A DNA stretch of 64,000 bases from Paenibacillus illinoisensis NBRC 15959 (GCF_004000925.1 NZ_BIME01000013.1:106993-170992), one strand, 5' to 3'. Counted from the first letter of the stretch, positions 44,931-54,093 are shown. Made by a program: numbers and translations. Notes: generated from the sequence alone by a model not told the origin.

Positions 44931-45569
44931 CTATTTGATAACACGGCAATCCGCCATGACTTCCGGTTTATAACGCATGCTGTCTGCCTCTGTAATTTTG
45001 CGAATGACTTTACAGGGGACACCTGCTGCGAAGGAGTCTGCTGGAATGTCCTGGGTCACTACACTTCCGGCACCTATTACACAACGGTCTCCGATGGTAA
45101 CTCCTCCGCATACCGTTACATTAGCAGATAGCCATACATCGTTTCCGATCGTTACGGGTTTGGCGTAACACAAAGACTTCGGATCACCGTTCTGATCAAG
45201 CATTTGCCGGCGTTCAGATGCGATAAACGGGTGAATGGGAGTAACAATCGTTACATTAGGTCCAAAACTGGTATGGTCTCCAATGGTAACCTTGGCATCG
45301 TCCTGAACCGTTAGATTGTAGTTGGCAAAGAAATGATTGCCGATCTCTGTGTGAACACCATAATGAAAGAATACAGGCCCTTGAATGAAGCAGGATTCGC
45401 CTTTGTGACCAAGGATCTGCGTCAGAATCGCTTCACGTTCCTCTGCCTGATCCTCGAACATCTGGCTGTATTGCTGGCTTAAGTTGTGCGAACGAAGTTT
45501 GATGGCCTTTAGTTCCGGATGGCTGGGACTGAACAAAATCCCGTTTAAAATCCGTTCTTCCTCAGTCAT
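44931..45569 (-). CDS. Sugar O-acetyltransferase (maltose/galactoside type)
   Basis: A 212-residue left-handed beta-helix acetyltransferase that moves acetyl from acetyl-CoA to sugars such as maltose or galactosides. Hexapeptide repeats (IGNDVWLSANVTVCGGVTIGDR and IGAGSVVTQDI) fill the C-terminal half, and TPIHPF carries the catalytic histidine. The length fits Maa/LacA-type proteins (about 185-210). It is 16 bases after the HAD phosphatase gene, so the two are probably one unit. Confidence 0.85.
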   Translation of the reverse strand: MTEEERILNGILFSPSHPELKAIKLRSHNLSQQYSQMFEDQAEEREAILTQILGHKGESCFIQGPVFFHYGVHTEIGNHFFANYNLTVQDDAKVTIGDHTSFGPNVTIVTPIHPFIASERRQMLDQNGDPKSLCYAKPVTIGNDVWLSANVTVCGGVTIGDRCVIGAGSVVTQDIPADSFAAGVPCKVIRKITEADSMRYKPEVMADCRVIK

Positions 45570-45585
45570 GTTATCAACTCCCTTT

Positions 45586-46398
45586 TCAATTCACGTTTTT
45601 TTGAAGGTCCATACAGTCTTGTATAGTCAGGAGAACACCGTTTTCTTCGTTGGATTTTGTAATAAAACGCGCTGCTTTTTTGGTATTCTCACAAGCATTG
45701 CTGACCGCAAAGCTGTATTTGGCAATACCCATAAGCTCTACATCATTCTCTCCGTCCCCAAAGGACATCGTTTGTTCATAAGTGACGCCGAGCAGCTCCT
45801 GCAATTTTTTAACCGTCTCTCCTTTATGCGTATGCAGTGCTGTAATATCAAGCCACTTGGGTTCTGAATCCACAATATAGATTTGGCCGCCAAGTGTCTT
45901 TTCTACATGTTTCCTTAAGGCACTACTCCGTTCTCTGGTATCGTATACTGTTATTTTAATTAAGCGGCTGTCGATCTCGTGGAAAGAGTCAATCTTCTTA
46001 ACCTGTTCATAAGAGCTTTTAACCACGTTGTACATCTCTTCTGGGATGGAAGAAAGAACATATGCTGCATCGCTTGCACATACAATGAGGGTCATGTCTG
46101 GAGCAAAACGTTGTATGGATTCAATGCTTTGTAAAGCAAGTTCTCGCTGAATGCTGAATTCTTTTACGACTTCCCCATCTTTCTTGATTCTGGCTGCACT
46201 ATCTCCAAGGACCCATATCCCCTTGCCATGTTCTCCAAACAACTTCTCCACCCGTTCACACTGTTTTCCTGTGCATGCCGCAAAGGTCATTCCCAGCTTC
46301 TGCATTTCTGCATGCACTTTGCTGAATACTTCAATATCGAATAATCCCTTGCTGTTGAGGAACGTTCCATCTAAGTCAGTTACAACAAGTTTAATCAT
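45586..46398 (-). CDS. Cof-type HAD-superfamily phosphatase
   Basis: A 270-residue HAD hydrolase of the Cof/class IIB group. DLDGTFLN (with the catalytic aspartates) is at the N-terminus and GDGENDVEL near residue 205 completes the metal site; the cap domain lies between. Such enzymes act on sugar phosphates, PLP or FMN-type compounds; the substrate is open. The start is ATG 46398, 8 bases after AGAGGGG; the longer frame has no ribosome site. A 19-base motif upstream is shared with the MFS gene promoter. Confidence 0.82.
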   Translation of the reverse strand: MIKLVVTDLDGTFLNSKGLFDIEVFSKVHAEMQKLGMTFAACTGKQCERVEKLFGEHGKGIWVLGDSAARIKKDGEVVKEFSIQRELALQSIESIQRFAPDMTLIVCASDAAYVLSSIPEEMYNVVKSSYEQVKKIDSFHEIDSRLIKITVYDTRERSSALRKHVEKTLGGQIYIVDSEPKWLDITALHTHKGETVKKLQELLGVTYEQTMSFGDGENDVELMGIAKYSFAVSNACENTKKAARFITKSNEENGVLLTIQDCMDLQKNVN

Positions 46399-46448
46399 GT
46401 AGCAATCCCCTCTTTGTTTAAAAATAATCCAAACACTTTTCACGCCTG

Positions 46449-46471
46449 CTTTATAATGTATATTTATAAAG
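46449..46471. promoter_or_regulatory. Regulatory motif upstream of the HAD gene (shared with the MFS gene)
   Basis: Inverted repeat CTTTATAA/TTATAAAG. Read on the minus strand it contains ATAAATATACATTATAAAG, which differs by one base from the site 47954-47972 in the MFS upstream region (there in the opposite orientation). The shared element suggests one common regulator. Confidence 0.5.
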
Positions 46472-46591
46472 AGGACAGAAAAATAGGATAATCATGTTCT
46501 CACGGTAATCGGTATGCAATTAAACTTCATAACAAGCGTAATCCATGTAACTGGTTTCATGTCAACGCTCTTTATTTAGGATTGTACTCCT

Positions 46592-46708
46592 TTACTCAAA
46601 CCAATCATCGACGGAGCGCATCGGTTTCACTTCCATAGACTGTTTCGACAATGCTAAACACGCATAAGCTGCGACCCAGATGATAACAGCTAAAATAACA
46701 TATGCCAT
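46592..46708 (-). CDS. 38-residue membrane peptide gene coupled to the MFS transporter
   Basis: A short ORF of 38 codons (MAYVILAVIIWVAAYACLAL...) starts 4 bases after the MFS stop, with the ribosome site GGGGAGGTGAGA overlapping that stop. Residues 2-20 form one membrane helix, followed by a charged tail with an acidic end (SVDDWFE). Coding is supported by the strong ribosome site and close spacing. I know no named family. It may be a small accessory subunit of the transporter, in the way other small membrane proteins modulate MFS or ABC pumps. Confidence 0.6.
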   Translation of the reverse strand: MAYVILAVIIWVAAYACLALSKQSMEVKPMRSVDDWFE

Positions 46709-46712
46709 CTTC

Positions 46713-47912
46713 TCACCTCCCCACATTCTGAGATTTTAGAAGTATGCGATTCACGGTTTCCGCGCTAAATAACATCAATAGGAGTAGAACAAACACTACA
46801 ACCGGAAATGAATCCGTACTGGTCTTCGCTGCAAGAAATCCAAAGAGCGGAGGAAGCAGAGTCGTACCGCTATAAGCGACAGCCATCTGGTACCCCATTA
46901 ACTTGACGGAGTTTTCTCTCCCGAAGCGAGCCGGCGTTTCATGCAAAAGTCCAGGATAGATTGGCGCTAGACCAAGCCCGATTAAAATAAAGCCTGCTAC
47001 CGAAAACGATGAAGGAAGCGGAAGCAGTAATAGGAGTCCTCCGAGGATCGTTGTCCATTGTCCATAGCGAATTAATAATCGGTTATGGACTCTTAACGAG
47101 ATAAAACCTGTAATGAACCTGCCAAACGTAATACCTCCGTAATAAAGGGAAATCCAGCCCGCTGCCATCTCTGCTGAGATGCTTTTCGTTCCAACCAAGT
47201 AACTGGCTCCCCATAATCCGACTGTGGTTTCAACCCCGCAATATAACAGAAAAGCGAGCAATGAGGGCTTAACGCCTCTTAATTTCAAGACGTTCCCCGG
47301 AATACGTATTTCCGATTTTGTTTCGTTATCGGTCATAGTTGTTGGTGCCGTCTCACGCAATGCAGCCACTCTTTTCCATAACGGCAGCGTGATAAGAAGT
47401 ACGATAACCAGTACAAGCTGGATGACACCAACTGCAGCATAACCGCCTCTCCAAAAGTTCTGATCCGCTATATAACCAGCCATGATAATTGGACCCATGG
47501 TAGCGCCAACGCCCCAGAAGCAATGCAGCCAGTTCATATGATGCGCCTGGTAATTTGCGGCGACGTAATGATTCAACGCTGCATCCACGGCTCCTGCGCC
47601 CAGGCCGAGTGGAACGGCCAAGATCATAAACCACAACATTGAAGGTGCCATGGAAAATCCAATCAACGAAATTGCGGTTAGCAAACAGCTGAACAACGTA
47701 ATGTTACCTGTGCCCATTTTCTGAATCATTTTCCCACTTGCCAGACTGGAAACAATAGTGCCTGCGGCAATAATCATGGAAATGAAACCTGCTGAGCCTA
47801 CGGAGGAACCAATTTCCGGCCATATGACCGGCCATGCAGATCCAAGTAGTGAATCCGGAAGTCCCAGGCTTATAAAAGCCAGATAGATTACGATGAGAAA
47901 CCAGGTCGCCAT
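46713..47912 (-). CDS. MFS transporter
   Basis: A 399-residue, 12-helix major facilitator transporter. It has the ATMGPIIMAGYIA region, a central polar loop near 190-215 (KRVAALRETAPTTMTDNETKSE) and GMGxLP-like helix ends; the closest general type is the sugar/FucP-YfkF-like or efflux MFS group, but substrate and direction are unclear. The start is ATG 47912 (MATWFLIVIYLAF), 8 bases after GAGGAG; the frame continues upstream without a ribosome site. It is followed at once by the 38-residue membrane peptide gene. Confidence 0.8.
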   Translation of the reverse strand: MATWFLIVIYLAFISLGLPDSLLGSAWPVIWPEIGSSVGSAGFISMIIAAGTIVSSLASGKMIQKMGTGNITLFSCLLTAISLIGFSMAPSMLWFMILAVPLGLGAGAVDAALNHYVAANYQAHHMNWLHCFWGVGATMGPIIMAGYIADQNFWRGGYAAVGVIQLVLVIVLLITLPLWKRVAALRETAPTTMTDNETKSEIRIPGNVLKLRGVKPSLLAFLLYCGVETTVGLWGASYLVGTKSISAEMAAGWISLYYGGITFGRFITGFISLRVHNRLLIRYGQWTTILGGLLLLLPLPSSFSVAGFILIGLGLAPIYPGLLHETPARFGRENSVKLMGYQMAVAYSGTTLLPPLFGFLAAKTSTDSFPVVVFVLLLLMLFSAETVNRILLKSQNVGR

Positions 47913-47953
47913 CTTTGTAACTCCTCTCTTGATGTGGTTGATCATCCGTATTA

Positions 47954-47972
47954 ATAAATATACTTTATAAAG
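47954..47972. promoter_or_regulatory. Regulatory motif upstream of the MFS gene
   Basis: ATAAATATACTTTATAAAG lies 42 bases upstream of the MFS start, with CTTTATAAAG as its palindromic core. Its near-copy is at 46449-46467 before the HAD phosphatase gene. Confidence 0.5.
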
Positions 47973-48091
47973 TGTTTAAGTTAAATATGCGGGACATCGC
48001 TATCCCTTGTCAAGACTCATCCTATGACCAATTTTACGAAGCTATAACTATAACCACTCCACTATGCTTTATTTTTTGCATAAAAAAAGAC

Positions 48092-48117
48092 AAAAAAAGC
48101 CGCTAGAATAGCGACTT
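48092..48117 (-). terminator. Terminator of the peptide ABC operon
   Basis: On the minus strand AAGTCGCT pairs with AGCGGCTT (one wobble) around a short loop, followed by TTTTTGTC and a further T-run. It is 40 bases after the last gene. Confidence 0.8.
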
Positions 48118-48158
48118 AAGATGATAGCATTTGAGGGTAGCTCTCCCCTGCAGCACCT

Positions 48159-49124
48159 TCACACCAAATGACAAGCTACATAATGATTGCCGCCCATATT
48201 TCGATATTCCGGCACTTGCTGCTTACAGATGTCCGTTACCCACGGGCAGCGTGTATGGAATTTGCATCCGGCTGGTGGATGGACTGGACTGGGAATATCG
48301 CCTTTCAGGACGATTCGCTCGCGTTTTAACTTCGGAATCGGCACAGGCACGGCGGATAACAATGCCTTGGTGTAGGGATGAAGCGGGTTTCTAAAGAGCT
48401 CATCCCTTGGTCCTGTCTCAACCATGGATCCCAGATACATGACCCCAATCCGATCGCAGAGATGTTCCACTACACTAAGGTCATGGGAGATAAACAAATA
48501 TGCAAGCCCTCTTTCCTGCTGAAGCCGTTTAAACAGATTAATGATCTGTGCTTGAATGGATACATCCAGTGCGGAGACCGGTTCATCCGCAATAATTAAT
48601 TTGGGATTCAGGACCAAGGCCCGTGCTATGCCGATTCGTTGGCGCTGCCCACCTGAGAACTCATGCGGAAAGCGATCAATATGGTAGGATGACAAGCCAC
48701 ACGCCCCTAGTACCTCCTTCACGAGATCACGCACTTCCCCTTCTGCAGCAAGTCCATGATCCAGCAGTGCTTCTCCTACGGCATCACCAATACGTATGCG
48801 TGGATTAAGGGAGCTATAGGGATCCTGAAAAATAAGTTGGAGCTGGGGGCGAATCCTCCGTACCTCCTGCATAGACAAACTGTGAATGTCCACACCTTGA
48901 AAACGAATCTGTCCATCTGTTTTTTCCGTTAAACGAACAATGGACTTTCCCACCGTGCTTTTACCGCTCCCTGACTCACCCACAAGACCAAAAGTCTCGC
49001 CTTCATGAATGGTAATACTGATATCATCCACTGCTTTCACATGTCCCACAATGCGATTCATTAACCCTTTGCGTACTGGAAAGTACGTCTTGAGATGTTC
49101 AATTTCGAGCAAAGGTTCAGCCAT
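48159..49124 (-). CDS. Peptide ABC transporter ATP-binding protein (OppF-type)
   Basis: A 321-residue ATPase: Walker A GESGSGKST (about 49-57), signature FSGGQRQRIGIA, Walker B LIIADEPVSALD, and the C-terminal oligopeptide extension with CKFHTRCPWVTDICKQQVPEY, typical of OppF/DppF. It powers uptake together with the other ATPase and the two permeases. It overlaps the OppD-type gene by 8 bases and is the last gene of the operon; the terminator follows. Confidence 0.87.
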   Translation of the reverse strand: MAEPLLEIEHLKTYFPVRKGLMNRIVGHVKAVDDISITIHEGETFGLVGESGSGKSTVGKSIVRLTEKTDGQIRFQGVDIHSLSMQEVRRIRPQLQLIFQDPYSSLNPRIRIGDAVGEALLDHGLAAEGEVRDLVKEVLGACGLSSYHIDRFPHEFSGGQRQRIGIARALVLNPKLIIADEPVSALDVSIQAQIINLFKRLQQERGLAYLFISHDLSVVEHLCDRIGVMYLGSMVETGPRDELFRNPLHPYTKALLSAVPVPIPKLKRERIVLKGDIPSPVHPPAGCKFHTRCPWVTDICKQQVPEYRNMGGNHYVACHLV

Positions 49125-50100
49125 GGTTTACTGCCTCCTCATACAACCAGCAGGCTGCTTTTTGTCCTTGCCCGAGATCCTGCAGAGCGGGCATACGTGA
49201 AGTGCATACTGGCATGCAATGCTCACACCGATCTGCGAAATGACAGGCATCTCTCAGTGATAATGGATCAGGCACATGCCCAGGGATTGAATACAATTCC
49301 TCCTGTCTCTGATTGATCACTGGTTTGGAACGCAGCAGTCCTTGAGTATAAGGATGTTTGGGGGATTCAAACAATTGCACAACCTCCCCTTCTTCCACAA
49401 CTTTGCCCGCATACATGACCACTACGTAATCGGCCATCTCGGCAACAACTCCCAAGTCATGCGTAATCATCAAAATGGAGGTTCCAGACTGCGACTTGAC
49501 TTGCTGAAGCATATCGAGAATCTGAGCCTGAATGGTTACATCCAGTGCAGTAGTCGGTTCATCTGCGATTAATAGCTTGGGCCCACAGGAAATAGCGATG
49601 GCGATCATAACACGCTGCAGCATCCCCCCGCTCAGTTCATGCGGATAACTGTTCACAATTTGTTCCGGGCGGGAAATCCCCACTTCCGCTATGAGTTCAA
49701 TGGCTCTCGCACGAGCCTGTTTTTTACTCATTTTTAGATGCACAATTAACGGCTCCATAAGCTGCTCCCCAATCTTTAAGACGGGATTCAGTGAAGACAT
49801 GGGCTCCTGGAAGATCATGGAGATCTCGTTTCCTCGGATGGTCCGCAAAGAGGTTTTGCTCTCGCGAAGCAGGTCTTTCCCGGCAAAACGAATGGCTCCC
49901 CCTACCACCTTACCTGCTGGTTCTTCGATTAAACCCATGATAGACATGGCAGTTACACTTTTGCCACATCCTGATTCGCCAACGATGCAGACCGTCTCTC
50001 CTTCACGTACTTGGAGACTCACACCATCTACGGCTTTGACATTGCCTTCTTCTGTATAAAAATGAGTTTCGAGTTGTTCAATTTCAATCATATTTTGCAT
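49117..50100 (-). CDS. Peptide ABC transporter ATP-binding protein (OppD-type)
   Basis: A 327-residue ATPase with Walker A GESGCGKSV, signature LSGGMLQRVMIAIAI, Walker B LLIADEPTTALD, and a C-terminal cysteine cluster (DRCEHCMPVCTSRMP) typical of OppD. Ten bases separate it from the OppC-type gene and eight bases overlap the OppF-type gene, so all are translated from one message. Confidence 0.87.
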   Translation of the reverse strand: MQNMIEIEQLETHFYTEEGNVKAVDGVSLQVREGETVCIVGESGCGKSVTAMSIMGLIEEPAGKVVGGAIRFAGKDLLRESKTSLRTIRGNEISMIFQEPMSSLNPVLKIGEQLMEPLIVHLKMSKKQARARAIELIAEVGISRPEQIVNSYPHELSGGMLQRVMIAIAISCGPKLLIADEPTTALDVTIQAQILDMLQQVKSQSGTSILMITHDLGVVAEMADYVVVMYAGKVVEEGEVVQLFESPKHPYTQGLLRSKPVINQRQEELYSIPGHVPDPLSLRDACHFADRCEHCMPVCTSRMPALQDLGQGQKAACWLYEEAVNHG

Positions 50101-50110
50101 GGTGGAGTAT

Positions 50111-51049
50111 TCACCTTCTCTTCTGTTTGGGATCTAAAACATCTCGCAGACCATCACCAAAAATGTTAATGGCGATTACGGTAACAAAAATGGACAACCC
50201 CGGAGGAATCCACAACCACGGATGTTGTTGAAAATCAATCATGTTGTTGGCGGCATCAATCATATTGCCCCAGGTTGGTGTTGGCGGCATGACGCCCAGT
50301 CCAAAAAAACTGAGCACCGACTCACTGAGAATGGAACCTCCGATATTCAGCGTAGCCATAACGATTAATAGCGGTACGATATTCGGTAGGAGATGATGAA
50401 ACAACTTGCGCCGGTCACGCAATCCGAGCACAATCGCCGCCTGCATGAATTCCCTCTCCCGCAGACTCAACATCTGACCACGCACCATTCGTGCCATGCC
50501 GGGCCAGTTTACAAAACTAAGCATCAGCATGACGATATACATCCTTGAATCCGGTGGAACCTTCCAGTCCGACAACAGTGCTCCGAAAATAAACAACAAC
50601 GGTAATCCCGGAATCGTAAGCAGCAAGTCGGCGATCCGCATGATAACTTGATCCACAATCCCGCGGTAGTAGCCTGCAATAGCTCCGAGGAAAGAACCAA
50701 TAAATACGGACAGGACCATCGATGCCAATCCGACCGTCAGCGAGATTCGACCAGCCATTAATACACGGGTCAGCACATCTCTGCCCAAAGCGTCTGTTCC
50801 CAGCCAGTGATGAATATTCGGTCCTTGTTTCATGGCTGCCATATTAATCTTGTTATCCGTATAGGGAGAGAACAAGGGTCCAATAAAACAGGCGATAAAC
50901 ATGAACAAAACGACAACAAACCCACCGACGGCAAGTTTATTTTTGAGAAGGCGTTTAATCGACAACCTCCACAAAGATGATCTGGGTGCAACCCGAACAG
51001 GTACGGTAGCTTCTGCGGCGTTTCTAGTAACAGATGTTGAAGATGTCAT
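50111..51049 (-). CDS. Peptide ABC transporter permease (OppC-type)
   Basis: A 312-residue integral membrane permease. An N-terminal cytoplasmic tail precedes the first helix (LAVGGFVVVLFMFIACFIG); the conserved HWLGTDALGRDVLTR segment and the EAA-type loop (AAIVLGLRDRRKLFHHLLPN) that contacts the ATPases are present. The start is ATG 51049, 8 bases after GGGAGG; the longer frame overlaps the upstream gene without a ribosome site. Confidence 0.87.
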   Translation of the reverse strand: MTSSTSVTRNAAEATVPVRVAPRSSLWRLSIKRLLKNKLAVGGFVVVLFMFIACFIGPLFSPYTDNKINMAAMKQGPNIHHWLGTDALGRDVLTRVLMAGRISLTVGLASMVLSVFIGSFLGAIAGYYRGIVDQVIMRIADLLLTIPGLPLLFIFGALLSDWKVPPDSRMYIVMLMLSFVNWPGMARMVRGQMLSLREREFMQAAIVLGLRDRRKLFHHLLPNIVPLLIVMATLNIGGSILSESVLSFFGLGVMPPTPTWGNMIDAANNMIDFQQHPWLWIPPGLSIFVTVIAINIFGDGLRDVLDPKQKRR

Positions 51050-51062
51050 GGTTACAGCCTCC

Positions 51063-52019
51063 CTATTGCAGACGGACACGCGGATCTGCAATGTGATACA
51101 GCACATCGGACAGAAGCGTTCCAATAACGGTCAGAATTGCGATAAACATCGTAAACCCCATAAGAAGCGGATAATCCCGCAGTGAAAAAGATTGCATGTA
51201 TAGTTGACCGATTCCGGGCCAGCTGAATATCTTCTCAATAATTAATGATCCCCCGAATAGAGATGGAAGCTCAAATCCGATCAGAGTGATTGCAGGCAGC
51301 AGAGCATTACGCAGAGCATGGGTGTAAAGGACCTTGCTCTCCTTTAATCCCTTGGCCCTTGCCGTGCGAATGTAATCCTGCTTAATGACATCAATCATGT
51401 TGCTGCGGAAATAACGGGTAAGTGATCCTACACCGAGCAGAGTCATGACGATCACAGGCAGGGTCATGTGCTGAATCACCTCTTTGACATAAGCCAGACC
51501 GGTTGCGTTGCTGCCCGTGGTGATCATTCCGCCTGGCGGGAGCCACTTCAGGTCAACGGCCAGCATTTTGATCAGGAATAGTCCGATAAAAAATGAAGGC
51601 ACAGACATGGCGGCAAATATGCCAATCATCACTAAGGTATCAAACCACGAATATTGCTTGTATGCGGCAATGACGCCGACGATTACGGCGATAAACCAGG
51701 TGAGGAATGTGGTTACTGCAGCAAGCAGGAACGAGTTCCAGATGTATTCATTGAACAATGCCAGCACCGGCTTCTGCTGTGCCAGGGAATAACCAAAGTC
51801 CCCGTGGAGCGCATTTTTCATCCAGATGAGATAGCGCTCTATAACAGGCTTGTCCAATCCGTACAGTTCCCGCAGCTCGGCTTTCCGTTCAGGACTCAGT
51901 TTGATATTGCTGGAGATATAGTCACCCGGTGTGAGAGCGTACAGACTGAAGATTAGGACGGATGCTGCCAGCAAAATGACGACCATGTACGTCATCCGTT
52001 TCACAATATAAGTACTCAT
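51063..52019 (-). CDS. Peptide ABC transporter permease (OppB-type)
   Basis: A 318-residue permease with a first helix (MVVILLAASVLIFSLYAL), the periplasmic LTPGD segment, five further helices and the EAA loop (RTARAKGLKESKVLYTHALRNALLP). It pairs with the OppC-type permease to form the channel. The start is ATG 52019, with AAGGAG 6 bases upstream. It follows the binding-protein gene by 74 bases. Confidence 0.87.
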   Translation of the reverse strand: MSTYIVKRMTYMVVILLAASVLIFSLYALTPGDYISSNIKLSPERKAELRELYGLDKPVIERYLIWMKNALHGDFGYSLAQQKPVLALFNEYIWNSFLLAAVTTFLTWFIAVIVGVIAAYKQYSWFDTLVMIGIFAAMSVPSFFIGLFLIKMLAVDLKWLPPGGMITTGSNATGLAYVKEVIQHMTLPVIVMTLLGVGSLTRYFRSNMIDVIKQDYIRTARAKGLKESKVLYTHALRNALLPAITLIGFELPSLFGGSLIIEKIFSWPGIGQLYMQSFSLRDYPLLMGFTMFIAILTVIGTLLSDVLYHIADPRVRLQ

Positions 52020-52093
52020 TTCTGTCTCCTTATCAATGCGTCCCCTGTATCTGCGATTTCGCAAACACAAGGGACGATTTGTTTAGTTCCTAT

Positions 52094-53821
52094 TTACTTC
52101 AGAGACCATTCCGGCAAGCTGGTTGCAATGCCTCGGTAAGGACTGACAGACAGCCCATCAATCCGGCCGTTATAGGCGTAGACTGTCTTTTTGTAACTTG
52201 TGAAAATGACGGGCAGCTCATCATTCAGCAATTGATATAATTCTTGGTATACCGCCTTGCGTTCTTCAATGTCCGTTGTCGCCAGACCTTTGTTGTATAG
52301 TTCTTTTACCTTGGGATTGTCATATCCCTTCAGTTCTCCATCGACGAATTGTTGAAGTCCATCTGAAGGGTCTGTCAGCATCGGTGTGGAGAATGAAGCA
52401 ACATCATAATCGCCGCTCTCTACTTTGGACACAAGCGAGTTAAAATCGGCGAATACTTCAGGCTGGAACTCAACTCCAATGGCTTCAAAGTTCTCCTTGG
52501 CTACAGCGATGAAAATATCAGTGGCAGGGCTCTTGGTCCCGAGAAAATGAAGAGAGAGCTTCTTCCCGTTTTTCTCACGAATACCATCGGCACCCTTGGC
52601 CCATCCTGCTTCGTCCAGTATTTGATTGGCTTTGTCTGGATCATATGCATATGGGTTAATGCCCTCTTCCGTATAGGACCAGGAGATTGGCGAAGCGGGA
52701 ATGTTAGCTACGGCACCTGCACCCTGATTGGCATCCACATAGATGGATTGTCGATCAAGACCATAAGTAATGGCTTGCCGAACTTCTTTTTCCTGCAATT
52801 GTTCATGTTCCAGATTAAGCTGTAAGTAGCCATATGTGCTAGGTGTGTAAGGCAGCAGATTAAGGTAAGGAATATTTTTAAGCTTGTCGATGTTTTCCTG
52901 GGTAGCCGTAAAAGAAGTGAAGTCGATCTCACCCGTTTCGATGAACTGCCAGGTATCCCCTTCGGATGTTTTGTAGATGAAATGCTCAGTTTTCGGCTTA
53001 CCTTTGTAGTAATATTCATTGGCTACGAAACGAACCTCTTGACCTGGAATGAACTTTTCCAGTTTATAAGGACCGGTGCCTACCGGATTGGAGTGAAGAT
53101 TTTTGATATAATCCAGCTTCCCGAATTGATAGTCCTTGCCGTAATAGGCTTTGGAGAGCACTTCAGAACCAAGGGTAAGCAGCGCAGTAGCGTTAGGCTT
53201 CTCCAGTGTCACGGAAATGGTCTGTGGATCAATCACCTTGATGCCCTCAATATGGTCCGATTTTCCTTCGGTATACGCTTTGCCACCTTTAACCTGTGAA
53301 GAGAAAATATCGAATCCGCCGTCATAGGACTTGTCATGCAGAATCGTCCACGTAAAGGCCACATCGTCAGCCGTAAGTGGTGAACCATCACTGAACTTGG
53401 AATCCGGTCTCAGGTGAAACGTGTATGTAAGCTCATCATCAGATACATCCCAGCTTTCGGCCAGATCTGCGATAGGCAATCCCTTCTCATCCACTGTAAC
53501 AAGCGAAGCAAATAACAATGAAGCGACATTGCCGTCATAGCCACTCTGATGAAAATAAGGTGTGAAGGCGCCGCTTGGATCTGTAAGCCCCACAATAATC
53601 GTATCGGTTCTCTTCTTCGCTGTGTCGGGCAGTTGATTCAGATCTGTTGCCTGAAATGGTGCATCCAAAGTAGATGCTGCGACTGGTGTTGCCTGTGAGC
53701 CTGAAGGCGTTGTTCCGCTTGCGGAAGATGTTGTCTCTGTACCCGCACCGCCGGAGCATGCAGACAACAATAGTGTGCTGCTGATTACCAACGATGCCCA
53801 AGATAATGCTTTTAATCTCAT
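52094..53821 (-). CDS. Peptide ABC transporter substrate-binding lipoprotein (family 5)
   Basis: A 575-residue extracellular solute-binding protein of the OppA/DppA family, anchored by a lipobox (LLLSAC, modified cysteine C22) after a basic-hydrophobic signal. The family 5 fold shows DLAESWDVSDDELTYTFHLR and the later DPDKANQILDEAGW. It captures oligopeptides or other small ligands (nickel and glutathione binders share the fold), so the substrate is open. The start is ATG 53821 after GGGAGGG. It is the first gene of the five-gene operon. Confidence 0.87.
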   Translation of the reverse strand: MRLKALSWASLVISSTLLLSACSGGAGTETTSSASGTTPSGSQATPVAASTLDAPFQATDLNQLPDTAKKRTDTIIVGLTDPSGAFTPYFHQSGYDGNVASLLFASLVTVDEKGLPIADLAESWDVSDDELTYTFHLRPDSKFSDGSPLTADDVAFTWTILHDKSYDGGFDIFSSQVKGGKAYTEGKSDHIEGIKVIDPQTISVTLEKPNATALLTLGSEVLSKAYYGKDYQFGKLDYIKNLHSNPVGTGPYKLEKFIPGQEVRFVANEYYYKGKPKTEHFIYKTSEGDTWQFIETGEIDFTSFTATQENIDKLKNIPYLNLLPYTPSTYGYLQLNLEHEQLQEKEVRQAITYGLDRQSIYVDANQGAGAVANIPASPISWSYTEEGINPYAYDPDKANQILDEAGWAKGADGIREKNGKKLSLHFLGTKSPATDIFIAVAKENFEAIGVEFQPEVFADFNSLVSKVESGDYDVASFSTPMLTDPSDGLQQFVDGELKGYDNPKVKELYNKGLATTDIEERKAVYQELYQLLNDELPVIFTSYKKTVYAYNGRIDGLSVSPYRGIATSLPEWSLK

Positions 53822-53939
53822 AGTGCCCTCCCTAATTGTCATCACTCATATATTTCTCACTCAGCCGATCCTAATTTCAGAACCATTTAAATATGTATAA
53901 TTCCTATGAAATTAGTAAGGTATAAGTTCGATAAGCCCT

Positions 53940-53968
53940 ATTATAAGAACGCGAATTGGTTCTGTAAA
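53940..53968 (-). promoter_or_regulatory. Promoter of the peptide ABC operon
   Basis: Minus strand: TTTACA (53963-53968), 17-base spacer, perfect TATAAT (53940-53945). It lies 119 bases upstream of the lipoprotein start. The -35 box sits inside the inverted repeat described next. Confidence 0.75.
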
Positions 53969-53978
53969 TAGAGAACCA
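53957..53978. promoter_or_regulatory. Operator candidate: TGGTTCT/AGAACCA inverted repeat over the -35 box
   Basis: Seven-base arms with an 8-base spacer cover the -35 region of the peptide operon promoter. A further single half-site AGAACCA occurs at 53879-53885, inside the leader. Binding here would block RNA polymerase, consistent with repression. Confidence 0.55.
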
Positions 53979-54031
53979 CAAAAAAATATTTATATTAAAC
54001 CCATTAATATCCACTTTAAAGCAATAAAATA

Positions 54032-54093
54032 GCCGTATGATTGCGCGGAAAACCTGAAAAATGTTCAGGCTCATTGCAGCAATCTTACGGCTT
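54032..54093. terminator. Terminator of the winged-helix regulator gene
   Basis: AGCCGTATGATTGC pairs with GCAATCTTACGGCT (one mismatch), with an inner CCTGAA/TTCAGG stem. ATTTTATTG follows on the minus strand and TTTTT on the plus strand. Confidence 0.75.

Noticed and set aside
44767..44949. 60-codon open frame on the minus strand between the acetyltransferase and the ABC-F leader ORF
   Set aside because: It starts within the end of the acetyltransferase gene without a ribosome site and spans the three-segment hairpin element, so it more likely reflects structured non-coding sequence.
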